Under the pieces are notes generated by a model. That model did no database searches and was not told where the DNA came from. It was given only the letters and a program-made list of their open reading frames with translations. Below are positions 11,505-22,460 of a DNA stretch of 64,000 nt, piece by piece (position 1 is the stretch's first letter; the number at the start of each line of letters is the position of its first letter). The stretch comes from Thalassia testudinum (taxonomy: Eukaryota > Streptophyta > Magnoliopsida > Alismatales > Hydrocharitaceae). The translations under genes were made by a program, and so were the position numbers. Location: the NCBI GenBank assembly GCA_037157565.1, contig JAZHRO010000062.1, positions 930,001 through 994,000 on the forward strand, written 5' to 3'.

Positions 11505-14210
11505 TGTTACGAACGCGTGCCCCAGACGTCTTTTAAGACTTCTGGGAGGTGGCCCATACGTCGGACAAGACGTCTGGGATCACATCCAGACGTCTTACCA
11601 GACGTCTGGGATTGTTTCTAGACATCTGGAAATCAATTATTTTCGACACGCGCGGGTCGTCTGCGCGCCTGAGCACGCAGAACGCATATTCTCTTATTCT
11701 TCTCTCTGCGGCTGCAGACGCCGCTACCGTGCTCCCTCTCTCTCCTCCTCACGCGGCCTTAAAAAGACCACGCCTCCCCTCGCTTCCGTCGCCTCCACCC
11801 CTTTCCTCTTCTTCTTCCAGTGAGCGAGCGTGAGAGCGGGCGCGGGGTTGCTGCGGCGGCGACGGCCGCAGTGAGCGCGGAGGGGGTGCTGCGTGTGAGA
11901 GCGGCGCTCAGCCGTGAGGGCGAGCTCGCTGGGGCTGCCAGGGCCGGCCGGCGGGGAGCGCAGCGGGCGTGGAATGACGCGGGAGGCCTGTTGCAGCTCG
12001 AGCAGCAGGCGCACGAGGTGCGACGCGGGTGGCGTCGCGAGCGGAGGGCGAGTCGCGCCCTGGTTCTGGAAAAATTTCCAGAATCAAACATCTGTGCTGA
12101 TAGCCAGACGGCGAGGTCGACGTCTGGAAGACTGTCCAGACGTCTGAAAGGTGAGTTTTCCGTCTTCTTCTTCCTTCTTGTCGACTGACCGTACTGAGAG
12201 AGGGAGATGGGTGTGCGCAGGCTCGGTGATTCGCCATCCAACACGAATCAAACGTCTGGCTGTAGTACCAGACGGCGGGAGTGACCTCCAGACGTCCGGG
12301 GTGACCGTCGGACGACTGGAAACTAGGTCAGATGTCCCCGCAGGCTTCTGGACGTCTGAGAAACCACGCAGAACGAGCTAATTCTCTGATCCACTTTTTA
12401 AGACGTCTGGAAGAAGTTCCAGACGTCTGATTTTGCATAGTGTCGTCGTTTTCAACCCGTTTAGGGCCCGTTCGGGTTTCGTTTTCTGCGATTCGAGTTG
12501 CGTTCTTTTCGGAATTAATTCCTCTACCCGTCTACAGTAGCTATGCACTGTTTTGAGATACTCCTTGTGTTTGATCCTTGTGATAGGACCCCGTTCTGTT
12601 GCAGTCTCGGGGGTCGCGGAGGCACGCGGGATTCCCGACCACGCCCCCATTTCTCCCGTTGTACCTGGTAGAGTGGCTTTAAGTTATTAATAAAATCTGT
12701 TAAATTATGGAACCATAAATAGAACCTAGGACATTGCATGAATCCTAGGAATGAGAAATAGATGGAATGATAGCTCCTAGGTGTTGCATGAATCCTAGGG
12801 CTGGAAAACTAGATTGTATGATAGATCCTAGGATATGGCATGAATCCTAGGATGGGAAAACTAGTGGAATGTATAATACTGCAGTCTTGGAAAATGGAAA
12901 GAGATATAAAGCTGCCTGTAATTTGAATTAACAGCTGCCTGTTGTGAATAAATAACGTGGTTGAGAACATGGATTGTAAGAATGTGAAACTGGAAAGTGA
13001 AACCTGGATGTTTGAGTAAAAAGGATGGAACCCTACGGGAAAGTAGGAGTAGAACTCCTGGAAAGTGAATGGAATAGTATTGGGGAAGTGAGCTGGCCCT
13101 TGAGTACGGAGTACCAAGGAGAGCGACTGTCCCCCTGTTTAGTGCAGAGCGGAGCCGGCAGCCCCAGGGACCCGGGGTTAGGATTGGCCACTCTGTACCG
13201 ACTTGCTGGCCCTCGCGTACGTAGTACCGAGGAGAGCTACTTGTGTAGGGAGGTACTAGCTACCCCACGGGCCCCGGGGTTCTGCTAGCCTCCCACACCG
13301 ACTTATTAGGCCCGCTGGGGCAAACCAGGGTAGTCAGGCGAGGGTGCGCGGACTGTGGAGGGGCAAGGCCCCGGTTTGGTTACTGTGGAGGGGTTGGACC
13401 CCTGTTACTGAGAGGGCTCTGCCCTGGACTGGTTCCGTGCTGTGCTTTGGGCGCACCCGTTAACGGAAACGACTGACCACGTGCCAGTACGGGTTAGCTA
13501 CCTGTGCGTTTATCGCGCGTGCCGTAGTCACCGTTACGTCTGTCAGTGACCTTGGGGTGGTTGACTGAGGGTAGGATCACCACGGGGGACTCTCCCGACC
13601 AGGAGAGCACCACGTGCTACTTCTACTTTTTGGAAAAGACTGCAATCAAGATCGTTCCCACGAGGAACATTCGAGATCAAGAAAAAGATCTGAGGAATAA
13701 ATGAAATAGTGAGACAATTGAAAGATGTGAATAAAGAAAGTAATCGAACATAACAGCTACTGTACACTCTACTGTTGTCTTTAGTTTAGTTGCCACTCTA
13801 CTCAGCGTTTTGCTGACGTGTTACACTCGTTACCCTTTTCAGGACCAGGTGTTGAGCAGCCAGGGTCAGCGGCTGCAGAGGACGCTGGGCCGAGTAGGGT
13901 CCAGTAGAGTTACCACTGTCTCTTGTACCTCTTTTTGTTACGTTGTAGTGAGTAGTTCTTGTTTCCGCTGTACTTTCTTTACCTGCAGTTCAAATTATAT
14001 TATGAATGTTGTTCTACTGTTGTGGTGGTACATACTGTGGTAGTTTCTTTCCTTACTGCTGTACTTTCTTACTGTTAGTTATATTCATGCTGAATGTGAT
14101 TTATTTTACTGCTCTTTTGGTGACTTCCTCGTTGGACGACTAGGTCTTGGGATTAGTTTAGTCGATCCGGTTCTCGTGTCTCGTAGGGACTCGGGAACCG
14201 GGTCGTTACA
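11505..14210 (+). repeat. Tekay-like 3' LTR
   Basis: 2,706 bp, the same ends as the 5' LTR, followed by the CCTGT duplication. It is 13 bp longer than the 5' LTR because it has one extra palindromic unit near 11,594-11,607. The usual purine-rich tract before a 3' LTR is missing; instead the LTR is preceded by CTTTGAGTTTGTTAT, which also occurs at 11,413-11,427. Confidence 0.93.
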
Positions 14211-14476
14211 CCTGTACCTTTATCGCTTTTCATATCTTGTAATTGAGTTGAGGTAACCCGTCAATTACCTCTGATATTAGTAAATTGATTCCCTCTGAGT
14301 TGAGGGAATCAGGTTAAAAATCCTAAGTTAGGAGACTTAGGTAGTGGCGTACCCAAGTGAGGGGAACCACTATATATCTTGTGCCTCTATTTTTGTGGTT
14401 TATTTTCTCTTGCAATTTTTATTTCCCACACTATTCATCCCCCCTTCTAGTGTGCTTGTGATTTACAGATCCTACA
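14211..14476 (+). repeat. Element A 5' LTR, last part
   Basis: Continues A's LTR after the Tekay insertion (starting with the second CCTGT) and ends in GATCCTACA, the same ending as the 3' LTR at 28,940. Confidence 0.9.
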
Positions 14477-14490
14477 GGTAGTATCAGAGC
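14477..14490 (+). other. Element A primer binding site, altered
   Basis: Directly after the LTR: GGTAGTATCAGAGC. It matches the initiator tRNA-Met site except that the expected TGGT is TAGT. Confidence 0.85.
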
Positions 14491-14524
14491 GGGTTGCGAA
14501 AAGAAGTGACAACTCTCTTTTGCA

Positions 14525-16060
14525 ATGGCATCTCCAGTCAAGCGCGCCGAAGGACAATCATCCACACATCCTCCCTACTTTGATGGGACGGACTATGGAT
14601 ACTGGAAGAGGTGGATGCAAATCTTCCTCAAGGCCATGGATGACGACTCATGGATGTTTATCCAAGAGAAGTACATGGATCCGGAGCCACAAGGAGTGGC
14701 ATGGACGGCGGAACAAAAGAAAAGGATCGCTGGAAATGTGAAAGCGATGAACGCACTCTATTGTGCATTATCAAGGGAAGAATTTAACCGTATCTCCGCA
14801 TGCGAGTCCGCATACGAGATATGGAACACATTGCAAGTCACCTATGAAGGTATGAGTAAAGTTAAAGAAACACATATTTCTATTTTAACAGAAAGCTATG
14901 AGCGTTTCAGACTGCAGAAATGTGAAACAATCAAAGGGATGTACACAAGATTTGGAGAGATCGTGAATCCAATGAAGAATCTTGGAGTCAAGCTGAAGGA
15001 GGAACAACTTGTAAGGAAAATCTTAAGATCCCTTACAAGCGACTGGTCTCCAAAGACCATAGCCATTCAAGAGGCAAAAGATCTTTCTACTCTCTCCTTA
15101 GATGAGTTAATTGGAAGCCTCATGGCATATGAAGTCCAGTTGGAAAATATGAAGAAGAATGAAGAAAAATCCATAAGCAAGAAAAAGGAGCTTGCTTTCA
15201 AAGCTTTAAAGGAGGTATCGGACTTTGATGACTCAAATTCCGACGAAGAAGAAGAGCTTGCTCTTCTAACGAGAAGATTCAGAATATTCATCCGAAAACA
15301 AGGTAAGAAAGTCAATAAATTTTCAAATGACATTATTTGTTTTGAATGCAAGAAGAAGGGGCACGTACGAAAAGATTGTCCAGTGATCAAGAAGAAGAAG
15401 GAAGAAAAGAAGGACAAAGAACTCGATCGAAAGAAAAAGAAGACTTCAAGAAAGTATACAAGGCAACTTGGGATGATAGTGATTCCGACACGGAATTGTC
15501 TTCCGAAGAATCTGAAGAAACAGAAGTTACACATCTTTGCTTAATGGCAAACGATGACAACTCGGAAAATGAGGTAGATTCTGAAGTCACCTTTAATGAA
15601 TTAGTACAAGCATATGAAGATTTATATAATAAGGCTAGGATGATTAAAAAGGAAAATAAGGTTTTGCATAATAGTTATAGAACTCTAGAAATAGAGAAAT
15701 CTTGTTTAGAAATAGAATTAGATATGTCCAAAGAAACTAACAATCAATTACATGCAAAAATAATAGAATTAGAAGATATTTATAAACACTTTGACACTTT
15801 AAATAATTTAAAAACAACAACTAGGCTAAATATGAAATTTTGTAATAATTTAAAAGCCAAGTTCAATAATAAGAACACACAAAATAAATCACATGCACCT
15901 AGACATGCATGGATTTATCAAAAGGTCAAGAATCCTAAGAATTATAGATCTAACACTAAAGTGATCTATAAACCTAAGGATTTGAAAGGTACTAACCATC
16001 AAGGACCCAAAAGAAAATGGGTACCTAAAATAGATTTAATAAATTATCTTGTAGGTCAAA
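14525..16060 (+). pseudogene. gag: Element A gag (UBN2-type), frameshifted
   Basis: Ty1/copia gag. It starts at ATG 14,525 and carries an N-terminal PYFDGTDYGYWK motif (FxGxxYxxWK type), the MNALYCAL and EIWNTLQVTYEG blocks of the UBN2 family, and a zinc knuckle CFECKKKGHVRKDC near 15,340-15,385. The frame ends at 15,544, but the real continuation is in another frame from about 15,346: an acidic segment (DDSDSDTELSSEES) and a long Lys/Glu-rich probable coiled coil to about 16,060. A single indel near 15,390-15,440 explains the split. The N-terminal two thirds are otherwise intact. Confidence 0.88.
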
Positions 16061-16477
16061 AAGGACAAATGGATCCTAGACAGTGGGTGTTCCAAGCACA
16101 TGACGGGACACTCCGACCTCTTTATTAAATGGACCAAAATCGAAGATGGACATGTCAAGTTGGGCGACAACAAACGTTGTCGCATTATTGGTGAAGGTAC
16201 AATAGGAAACTCTTCTAAGCAGGTACATAATGTTCTTTTAGTAGAAAACTTAAAACATAACATACTTAGTGTTAGTCAAATATGTGATAATGGATGTGAT
16301 GTTTTGTTCACTAAAATTGGATTTAAAATATTTAAAGAAGGAACAAATATGGTTTTAATTGAAGGCTTTAGATATGAAAATATCTATGCTCTTCATTTTT
16401 CACAAGAGAAATTTGTAAAATATCTGCTTGCCTCCCATGTTGAGGTAGATCTTTGGCACCATAGGCTAGGTCATTAA
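16061..16477 (+). pseudogene. pol: Element A protease and pre-integrase segment
   Basis: Aspartic protease with D-S-G starting at 16,079 in the context LDSGCSKHMTG, typical of Ty1/copia. The GKGTI-like and NVLLVENLKHNILSVSQ blocks follow, then the GAG-pre-integrase motif with LWHHRLGH near 16,450-16,474. A TAA at 16,475 is caused by a one-base frame change; the next frame continues without loss into integrase. A second frame change lies upstream, because gag is read in a different frame from D-S-G. Confidence 0.85.
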
Positions 16478-17399
16478 TCACAAACATCTTAATAGGTTAG
16501 CCAAAAATGAGTTAGTAAGGGGCCTACCCAAACTAACTTATAAAAAGGATGTTTTGTGCAAGTCTTGTGAACTCGGAAAAATGCACAAGGCTTTTTTCAA
16601 TCCTAAAGACTTGGTTTCAACAACACGACCTTTAGAGTTGTTACACCTTGATCTATTTGGACCAACACGATTCGAGAGTCTAAATGGATCAAAATTTTGC
16701 TTAGTTATTGTTGATGACTTCTCTAGGTTCACTTGGGTCATCTTCATAAAACATAAGGATGACTCATTTGATTTCTTCCTAAGTCTTACTCGAAGACTTC
16801 AAAAGGAAAAATCATCCTCTATTCTTAGACTTAGGACTGATCATGGGGGTAAATTTGAAAATGAAAAATTTTCAAGTTTTTGTGTCAATTCTGGCATAAC
16901 CCATGAATTTTCATTTCCTCAGGCTCCATCTCAAAATGGTGTTGTAGAGCGCAAGAATCACACACTACAAGAATGCGCCCGAACTTCACTCTTGGAGTCT
17001 GGGCTTCAAAAATATTTCTGGGCAGAAGCCATTAATACGACATGTTATATTCTAAATAGAACACTTTTAAGGCCTATTATTAAGAAAACTCCATATGAGC
17101 TTTATTATGAGAAGTCTCCTAGGATATCATATTTTAGGGTGTTTGGAAGCAGATGTTATTTATTAAACACCCATGACCGGCTTGATAAGTTTGATGCTAA
17201 AGGCGATGAAGGCATTTTTATTGGTTATTCAACAAGAAGCAAAGCTTATCGAGCCTTTAATAAAAGGACTTTTGTCATTGAAGAATCCCTGCATGTTTCA
17301 TTTAATGAAACAAACTTAGGTGAACCCGAACCAAATTATTTAGATTCTGATGATGAAGATACCCCCTTCATTGATGTATCAAAAATAGAAGATTCATGA
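16478..17399 (+). pseudogene. pol: Element A integrase
   Basis: Core of a Ty1/copia integrase in one open frame (16,554-17,399, extending upstream to the frame change at 16,475). The zinc-finger Cys pair is at 16,558-16,569 (CKSC). Catalytic residues are visible: Asp in LHLDLFGPT (near 16,650), Asp in LRTDHGGKF (near 16,839) and Glu in NGVVERKNHT (near 16,945). The GKR-like C-terminal region with RVFGSRCY and GIFIGYS follows, then an acidic tail. This is the best-preserved pol domain in A. It ends in a TGA at 17,397. Confidence 0.87.
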
Positions 17400-18100
17400 A
17401 ATGTACATGATCTTCCAAAAGAATGGGTACACCATAAGGATCACCCTCAAGAACAGATTATTGGTGATATTGAACAAGGTGTAAAAATCCGATCTCACTT
17501 TAGAGTTGATTTTGTCCTTATTGCTTTTGTTTCACAACTTGAACCCAAGAAAGTTGATGAAGCATTAAAGGATGAATCATGGGTTGTAGCTATGCAGGAG
17601 GAGCTACTCCAATTTACTAGGAACAATGTATGGAACTTGGTACCCACTCCTGAGGGTAATTCCATCATTGGAACCAAGTGGGTGTTCCAAAATAAATTGA
17701 ATGAATCTGGTTTAGTGATCAGGAATAAAGCCAGAATTGTAGCTCAAGGCTATAACCAACAAGAGGGTATTGACTTTGATGAGACAAATGCTCCTGTTGC
17801 TCGCTTAAAGTCCATACGGATGCTACTTGCCTTTGCAAGTGCAAAGGACTTCAAGCTATATCAAATGGATGTCAAGAGCACCTTTCTTAAATAAGCTCCC
17901 AGGGCCGGGTATGATAGGCTTAGGACCTTTCTTCATCAGCACAGATTTAGAATTGGAGTTATTGATTCAACTCTTTTTGTAAAAGAAGGAAATGACATCC
18001 TACTGGTTCAAATATATGTTGACGATATTATATTTGGATCAACTAAGGAGTCTCTGTGTCAACATTTCTGTAAGACTATGAAGATTGAGTTTGAAATGAG
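17400..18100 (+). pseudogene. pol: Element A reverse transcriptase with an in-frame deletion
   Basis: The N-terminal part reads well: WVVAMQEEL, NVWNLVPTP, GTKWVFQNK, then YQMDVKSTFLK. At 17,893 the sequence jumps from the VKSTFL block straight to K-stop-APRAGYDRL. The family has about 35 to 45 residues between these blocks, so they are deleted; the stop is probably a former Gln codon, and Trp in APRAW is Gly here. The catalytic YVDD follows at about 18,015-18,030, then FGSTKESL and FEMS, where the family C solo LTR interrupts the gene. The next codons of this gene resume at 20,862. Confidence 0.85.
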
Positions 18101-20861
18101 TGATGGGAACACCATCACGAGCCCTAACTAGCTCATTTTGACCCATAAAAGAGAATAAAAGCTCCTACATAACCAACTGGAGTCCTAATTTCATGAATAA
18201 CCATTCTGAGAGAAAAGTAAGAAATAAGGGGTAAAACTGTAATTTTACCATTGTAGCACAACAATGGGTTTTCTCATGGGCTAAACATAGGTCAAATGGT
18301 CTTAACAAGATAAAAGGTGAGTTGGTTCAAATAGAAAAGGGTTCATGCAAATTCTAGGAATTAATTGACTTCTTGTAACCCTAAAACAGACCTACTTGAT
18401 TTAACAAGGTTCTGGTCAAGATAAAATTCACATAAACCATCTAAAAATCATGAAAAAATATCCTATAGGGTTTAGAACCTTCAATTTGGCCCTTGGAACC
18501 TATTTTGACCTAAATTGGGGTCTCAGACAAATAGTTACCCTAAATTGGGTTTTTGTGTAAATAGCCCAGTCAAATGTGGTCAAACTCGCATCCAACTTCA
18601 CCATTAGATTCCTTAGGTCCAAATTAGGTTTGTACCAAAATTTTTACCTAAGGGGAATTCATCTTGACCTACTTTGCAAACAGGTCCAGCCCAATTACAT
18701 TTCTACCCCTATCTTTTGAAAACCTCTGTAGAAACTCCCTTATCTTTATCTTCATTCTTTTCAATTAGGTCCCTCCACCATTATAGCGGAAGGAATCCTA
18801 CTCCGGTGAGAATTCGAGGGCAATATCTCTGATTTCTTAGAGAATCCCCTTCAAAATTGAAAGGGAGATTCTCTGAGAAATCTCCTCCAGTTTGAACACA
18901 ATTCAAGGCTCTATTTGGCACCCAATCTCTCATATGAATGCATGAGAGATTCGGGTCTCCTTCAACCTTTCATCTCTGGTGAGCTTGCCGTGCTTGGAAG
19001 CTTGGCTTCCAAGCACAAATCCTTCCTCCAGGGCCTATAAAAGCATACCCAATTCACTCTTCATCCTCTACACTTGAAATTGGCCAGAGAATCCCTCAAT
19101 TTCGTCTCCCCCTCCGGCCAGTGGCTCAACAAGCTCTGGTTACGTCCCTCTCTTTCCCTCGTCGCCCAGCCACAATACCAATGGCAGGGTCCTCTTCCTC
19201 CTGTTCTTCCGCATTGCGCCACAGCCACCGATGCCTCTACAACCCCTTCATCGTCGCCGTCCTCCCCTCACTGAGTGCTTTGTCTCTGATGACGGCAATA
19301 CGAGCCAGCCGCCATCTCTGTCTCCCCCTTCATCTCCCAATGCACAGCTAAGTCCTCCCACCTTTCTAATTCTTTTTCCCTCTTTATTTCTTGAAAATGC
19401 CCCTTGATGCACGTAATCACCATCACATTCTTCATCTCCGGCCAGACCTCTGGCGAGGCGTCCCCGTCGCTCCACACCTCCACCCGCCTCGCCAAGCACC
19501 CCATAAGCTCCGCTACACTCCACTAATCCTAAACCCTCACTCCCCTTACCGCGCCACGCCCCCAAAACACCCCCCAAAATCACCCACTCTCACGCACACA
19601 GGGTGCCTTAGGCACGCACACTCCGGCAGCCCCACGCCACGCTGACCTTTGCAACACGTTCGCCGTGTCTCCACGAAGCTTCCTAAGCTTTCTGACGAGG
19701 CTGTGAGGCCATTTTCATGTTAACAGGTGTTGGAGGTCCGCTGCCATTGAAGCAAGCAAGAAGCTTGCTTGTGAGCTTGCTCCAGGTCTCCCTGCTCCAG
19801 GTGCACAGCCCTAGGTTGCGCGGACTCCCCTCGCACACAACTCCAGGCAAGCAATTGGCTACGATGACCCAAGTAGCCACTGCAATCAAGAGAAGACACC
19901 TGCTACAGACGCACGTGAAGGAGGTGGGAGGATAGTCCCACCTCAGAAAATCTTGAAGCGCCGCAGCCGAATAAAGTGAAAAAGTGCATCAGGCTTACCG
20001 CCTCGTGACCACGGGGTGAGGTCCCACTCACCCTCTCACCGCCTTGTCCATGACCTTGCCTCCACGGACCTGGTGTGACCCGTATACCCGACCTACACTC
20101 CTCGCCCACCACTGCACGCCAGTGGGCCTAGTCCCAGGCACATACCCGACCCGACTACCCGAGAAAGCGGCTCTGGGAGAGCGAGCCTAAGAGAGAAAGA
20201 GGAAGAGAGAGCGCGGGCAGGTAGGGGTAGGTTTTGCTCTTGTAGGAAAGGAGAAGAAGAAGAAGAAGCCAAGGAAGAAGAAGGCTAAGGAAGGAGAAGG
20301 CAAGGCTGAAGAGGAAGAAAGCTGAAATCAGAGAGGCTGAAGGGCTGAAGAAGAAAGAGAAGGAGAAGGAACTGAAGGCAGAAGAAAGAGGAGCCACCAA
20401 AGAGAAGAAGAAGAAAGAGAAGAAGCCAAAGGCAGAAGAAGAAGAAGAAGTAAAGAAAGGCTAAGGCACAAGCACGAGAACAGAAGAAAAGAAAGAAAGA
20501 AGAAGGAAGGAAGCAGCCAGAGATAGAAATCAAAGAAGAGAAAAAGAGAAATAGAAGCATTGTAGCACCCATAAGTTTAAGACGTCTGATTCACAAATCA
20601 GATGTCCATTTTTTGTGCTTGTCTTCATACATTTACACCTTTATTCTTCTGTGCTTACATTTTTGCATTACAACTCCAGTTTTCATTGCATATTATATTT
20701 AATTTCTCAAAAGTTGTGCTCTTGATCTTTAAACCTCAATTTGCTCCTAGTGTTCGACCTCGGACTTAAAACTTTGAGTAATAAAATCTATTTGTTTTTG
20801 AGCGATTTCAACCTATACTATGACGCATTGATTTTAAAACTTGATTTCGCCTCGATAAACA
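18101..20861 (+). mobile_element. Family C solo LTR, first copy
   Basis: 2,761 bp, starting TGATGGGAAC and ending GATAAACA, between exact ATGAG duplications (18,096-18,100 and 20,862-20,866). There is no internal coding region, so it is a solo LTR left by recombination. A TATA box (TATAAAAG) is at 19,036-19,043. The second half contains a long purine-rich tract and, near the end, two palindrome-type units (20,577-20,608: an AGACGTCTG copy and a CAGATGTC copy). It is inserted in A's reverse transcriptase. LTR length and the 3' end text suggest a Ty3/gypsy family, but this is tentative. Confidence 0.88.
20170..20570 (+). repeat. Purine-rich (GAA/AAG) tract in the family C LTR
   Basis: About 400 bases almost entirely A and G on the plus strand. 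The sister copy has a shorter one at about 31,310-31,590. The long Leu/Phe/Ser frames on the minus strand here are products of this composition and not genes. Confidence 0.85.
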
Positions 20862-20866
20862 ATGAG

Positions 20867-21731
20867 TATGATGGGTGAACTCATATTCATTTTAGGACTC
20901 CAAATTCAACAATTAGACACAGGAATTTACATTATTCAAACAAAATATGTTCCTGAAATTCTCAAGAAATTTGACTTTGAAAATGTAAATGGCAAAGAGA
21001 CTCCGATTGCTCTATCTGCTTCTCTTAGTGAAGATTTATCCGGTAAGAGGGTAGATGAAAAGAAATACCGGGGCATGATAGGTTTACTACTATATTTTAC
21101 AACTTCTAGACCTGATATTCTTTTTGCTACATGTTTACGTGCGAGATTCCAATCTGAAGCCAAGGAATCTCATTTTATTGCAGTAAAAAGAATATTTAGA
21201 TACCTAAACAGCAAAAAAGAGCTTGGTCTTTTCTATCCTAAAGCACAAACCTTAGATCTATTATCCTATAGTGATGCACACTATGCAGGGAATCGGACAG
21301 ACTAAAAGAGCACTAGCGGTACATGTCATTTTATTGGAGAATCTCTAGGCTCATGGTTCTCTAAGAAATAGACTTGTGTTTCACTTTCTATGACTGAAGC
21401 AAAGTATATTGCTACTTCACTTGCTTGCTCTCAGGTCATTTGGATGAGACAGACTTTGTCCGACTTTAGATTAATGTTTGTGCAATCCAAAATTTTATGT
21501 GATAATACAAGCACAATAAATTTATCTAAAAATCTGGTACGTCATTCACGTACCAAGCACATAGATGTTAGACATCATTTCCTTAGAGATAATGTGCTTC
21601 AAGGTTCAATTCAATTAGAATTCATTGACACACAAAACCAATTGGCAGACATCTTTACAAAACCTCTTGAAGCAGAGAGATTCTGCTTTATAAGAAGAAA
21701 ATTAGGACTTTGTACAATAAAAGAGACTTAA
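20867..21731 (+). pseudogene. pol: Element A end of reverse transcriptase and RNase H
   Basis: Resumes A's pol after the solo LTR: MMGELIFILGLQIQQ, the KKYRGMIGLLLYFTTSRPDI block, then RNase H with YSDAHYAGNRTD (first catalytic Asp near 21,275). The MTEAKYIATS block (near 21,390) and the DNTSTINLSKN and TKHIDVRHHFLRD blocks complete the domain. Stops are at 21,303 (TAA) and 21,368 (TAG), the second probably from a Gln codon. The C-terminus reads ADIFTKPL and closes at 21,729-21,731, near the normal family end. Confidence 0.87.
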
Positions 21732-21988
21732 AACTAATAATTTGGTTGATATGTAATTAGTTTATATTTATAAAAATCCCTGAGGGCCTCACTGTAATTT
21801 ACTCATGCTTGCTAAAAAAAAAGGGTAAACTATAATATTTCCATATGTCTGGAAATATCAGGATGTTGTTTGCAATATGGTTGCTTAACTTAGGTTGTTG
21901 ACTACATTATTTTTTCAACACCTAAGTTGTCAATTTCATTTCTCTCAACCACTTATGTGATCATGTGACTAGCACATGACCCATCCCA

Positions 21989-21996
21989 TATAAAAG
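21989..21996 (+). promoter_or_regulatory. Candidate internal promoter for the third ORF
   Basis: TATAAAAG in a promoter-like context, followed about 20-30 bases later by a C/T-rich, leader-like stretch. It lies 260 bp after pol ends and 465 bp before the ATG of the third ORF. Its surroundings resemble an LTR promoter more than ordinary 3' pol spacer. Inference only; no transcript evidence is available here. Confidence 0.45.
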
Positions 21997-22212
21997 AGGC
22001 CAAGTGCAAACACTTGCCTCATTTTGTCACTTGCAAACTCTAGTTCTCTTCACAAGAGCCTCTCCAAGCCCTAGCCAAGAAGAGAAAGATCATCTCCAAG
22101 CCTCAACTCTAGGTACACTCTTATCTTCTTGTCATTTTGTGCTTCATTGAGTCATCTCGTATCTTGTTTTCTTTCCCTCAAAACCATTCCTGCAGCTACA
22201 CTCCATTCATGT

Positions 22213-22363
22213 CAGGTACCAGATGGTACCGGTACTAGTTGGGCGTAGCAGTGCCTGCTTTAGTGAGTAGGTACCGGTACTGATTATGAATACCGGTACT
22301 AGCTCGAATTTCTGGTTGGAATAGAAACCAACCAATACCGGTACCAATCACTAGTACCGGTAC
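22213..22363. repeat. GTACCGGTAC palindrome cluster inside element A
   Basis: Several exact or near-exact copies (for example near 22,226, 22,271 and 22,354), in the non-coding gap between RNase H and the third ORF. This is the same palindrome that fills A's LTRs, yet the flanking text is not LTR sequence. Confidence 0.85.
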
Positions 22364-22460
22364 ATGCAAGCTTAAATGTGTTTTTTTTTGTACAAAACAT
22401 GAAAGGAAGTTTTCTATATTTCTAATCGTATTCCTATTCCTTGTTATTGCATGTTTTCAA

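Larger units (their letters stand above)
3793..14210 (+). mobile_element. Tekay/Del-like Ty3/gypsy chromovirus, full length but defective
   Basis: Two 2.7-kb LTRs (TGTTACGAAC at the start, GGTCGTTACA at the end) flank gag, protease, reverse transcriptase, RNase H and integrase with a C-terminal chromodomain. This is the Ty3/gypsy order; the chromodomain places it among chromoviruses, and the long LTRs and protein motifs suggest Tekay/Del. The target duplication CCTGT is exact (3,788-3,792 and 14,211-14,215). It is inserted in element A's 5' LTR, so it is younger than A. At least eight stops or frameshifts break the coding region. Confidence 0.93.

Noticed and set aside
20155..20572. Leu/Phe/Ser-rich minus-strand frames that look like membrane proteins
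   Set aside because: Complement of the purine tract; composition alone explains the residues.
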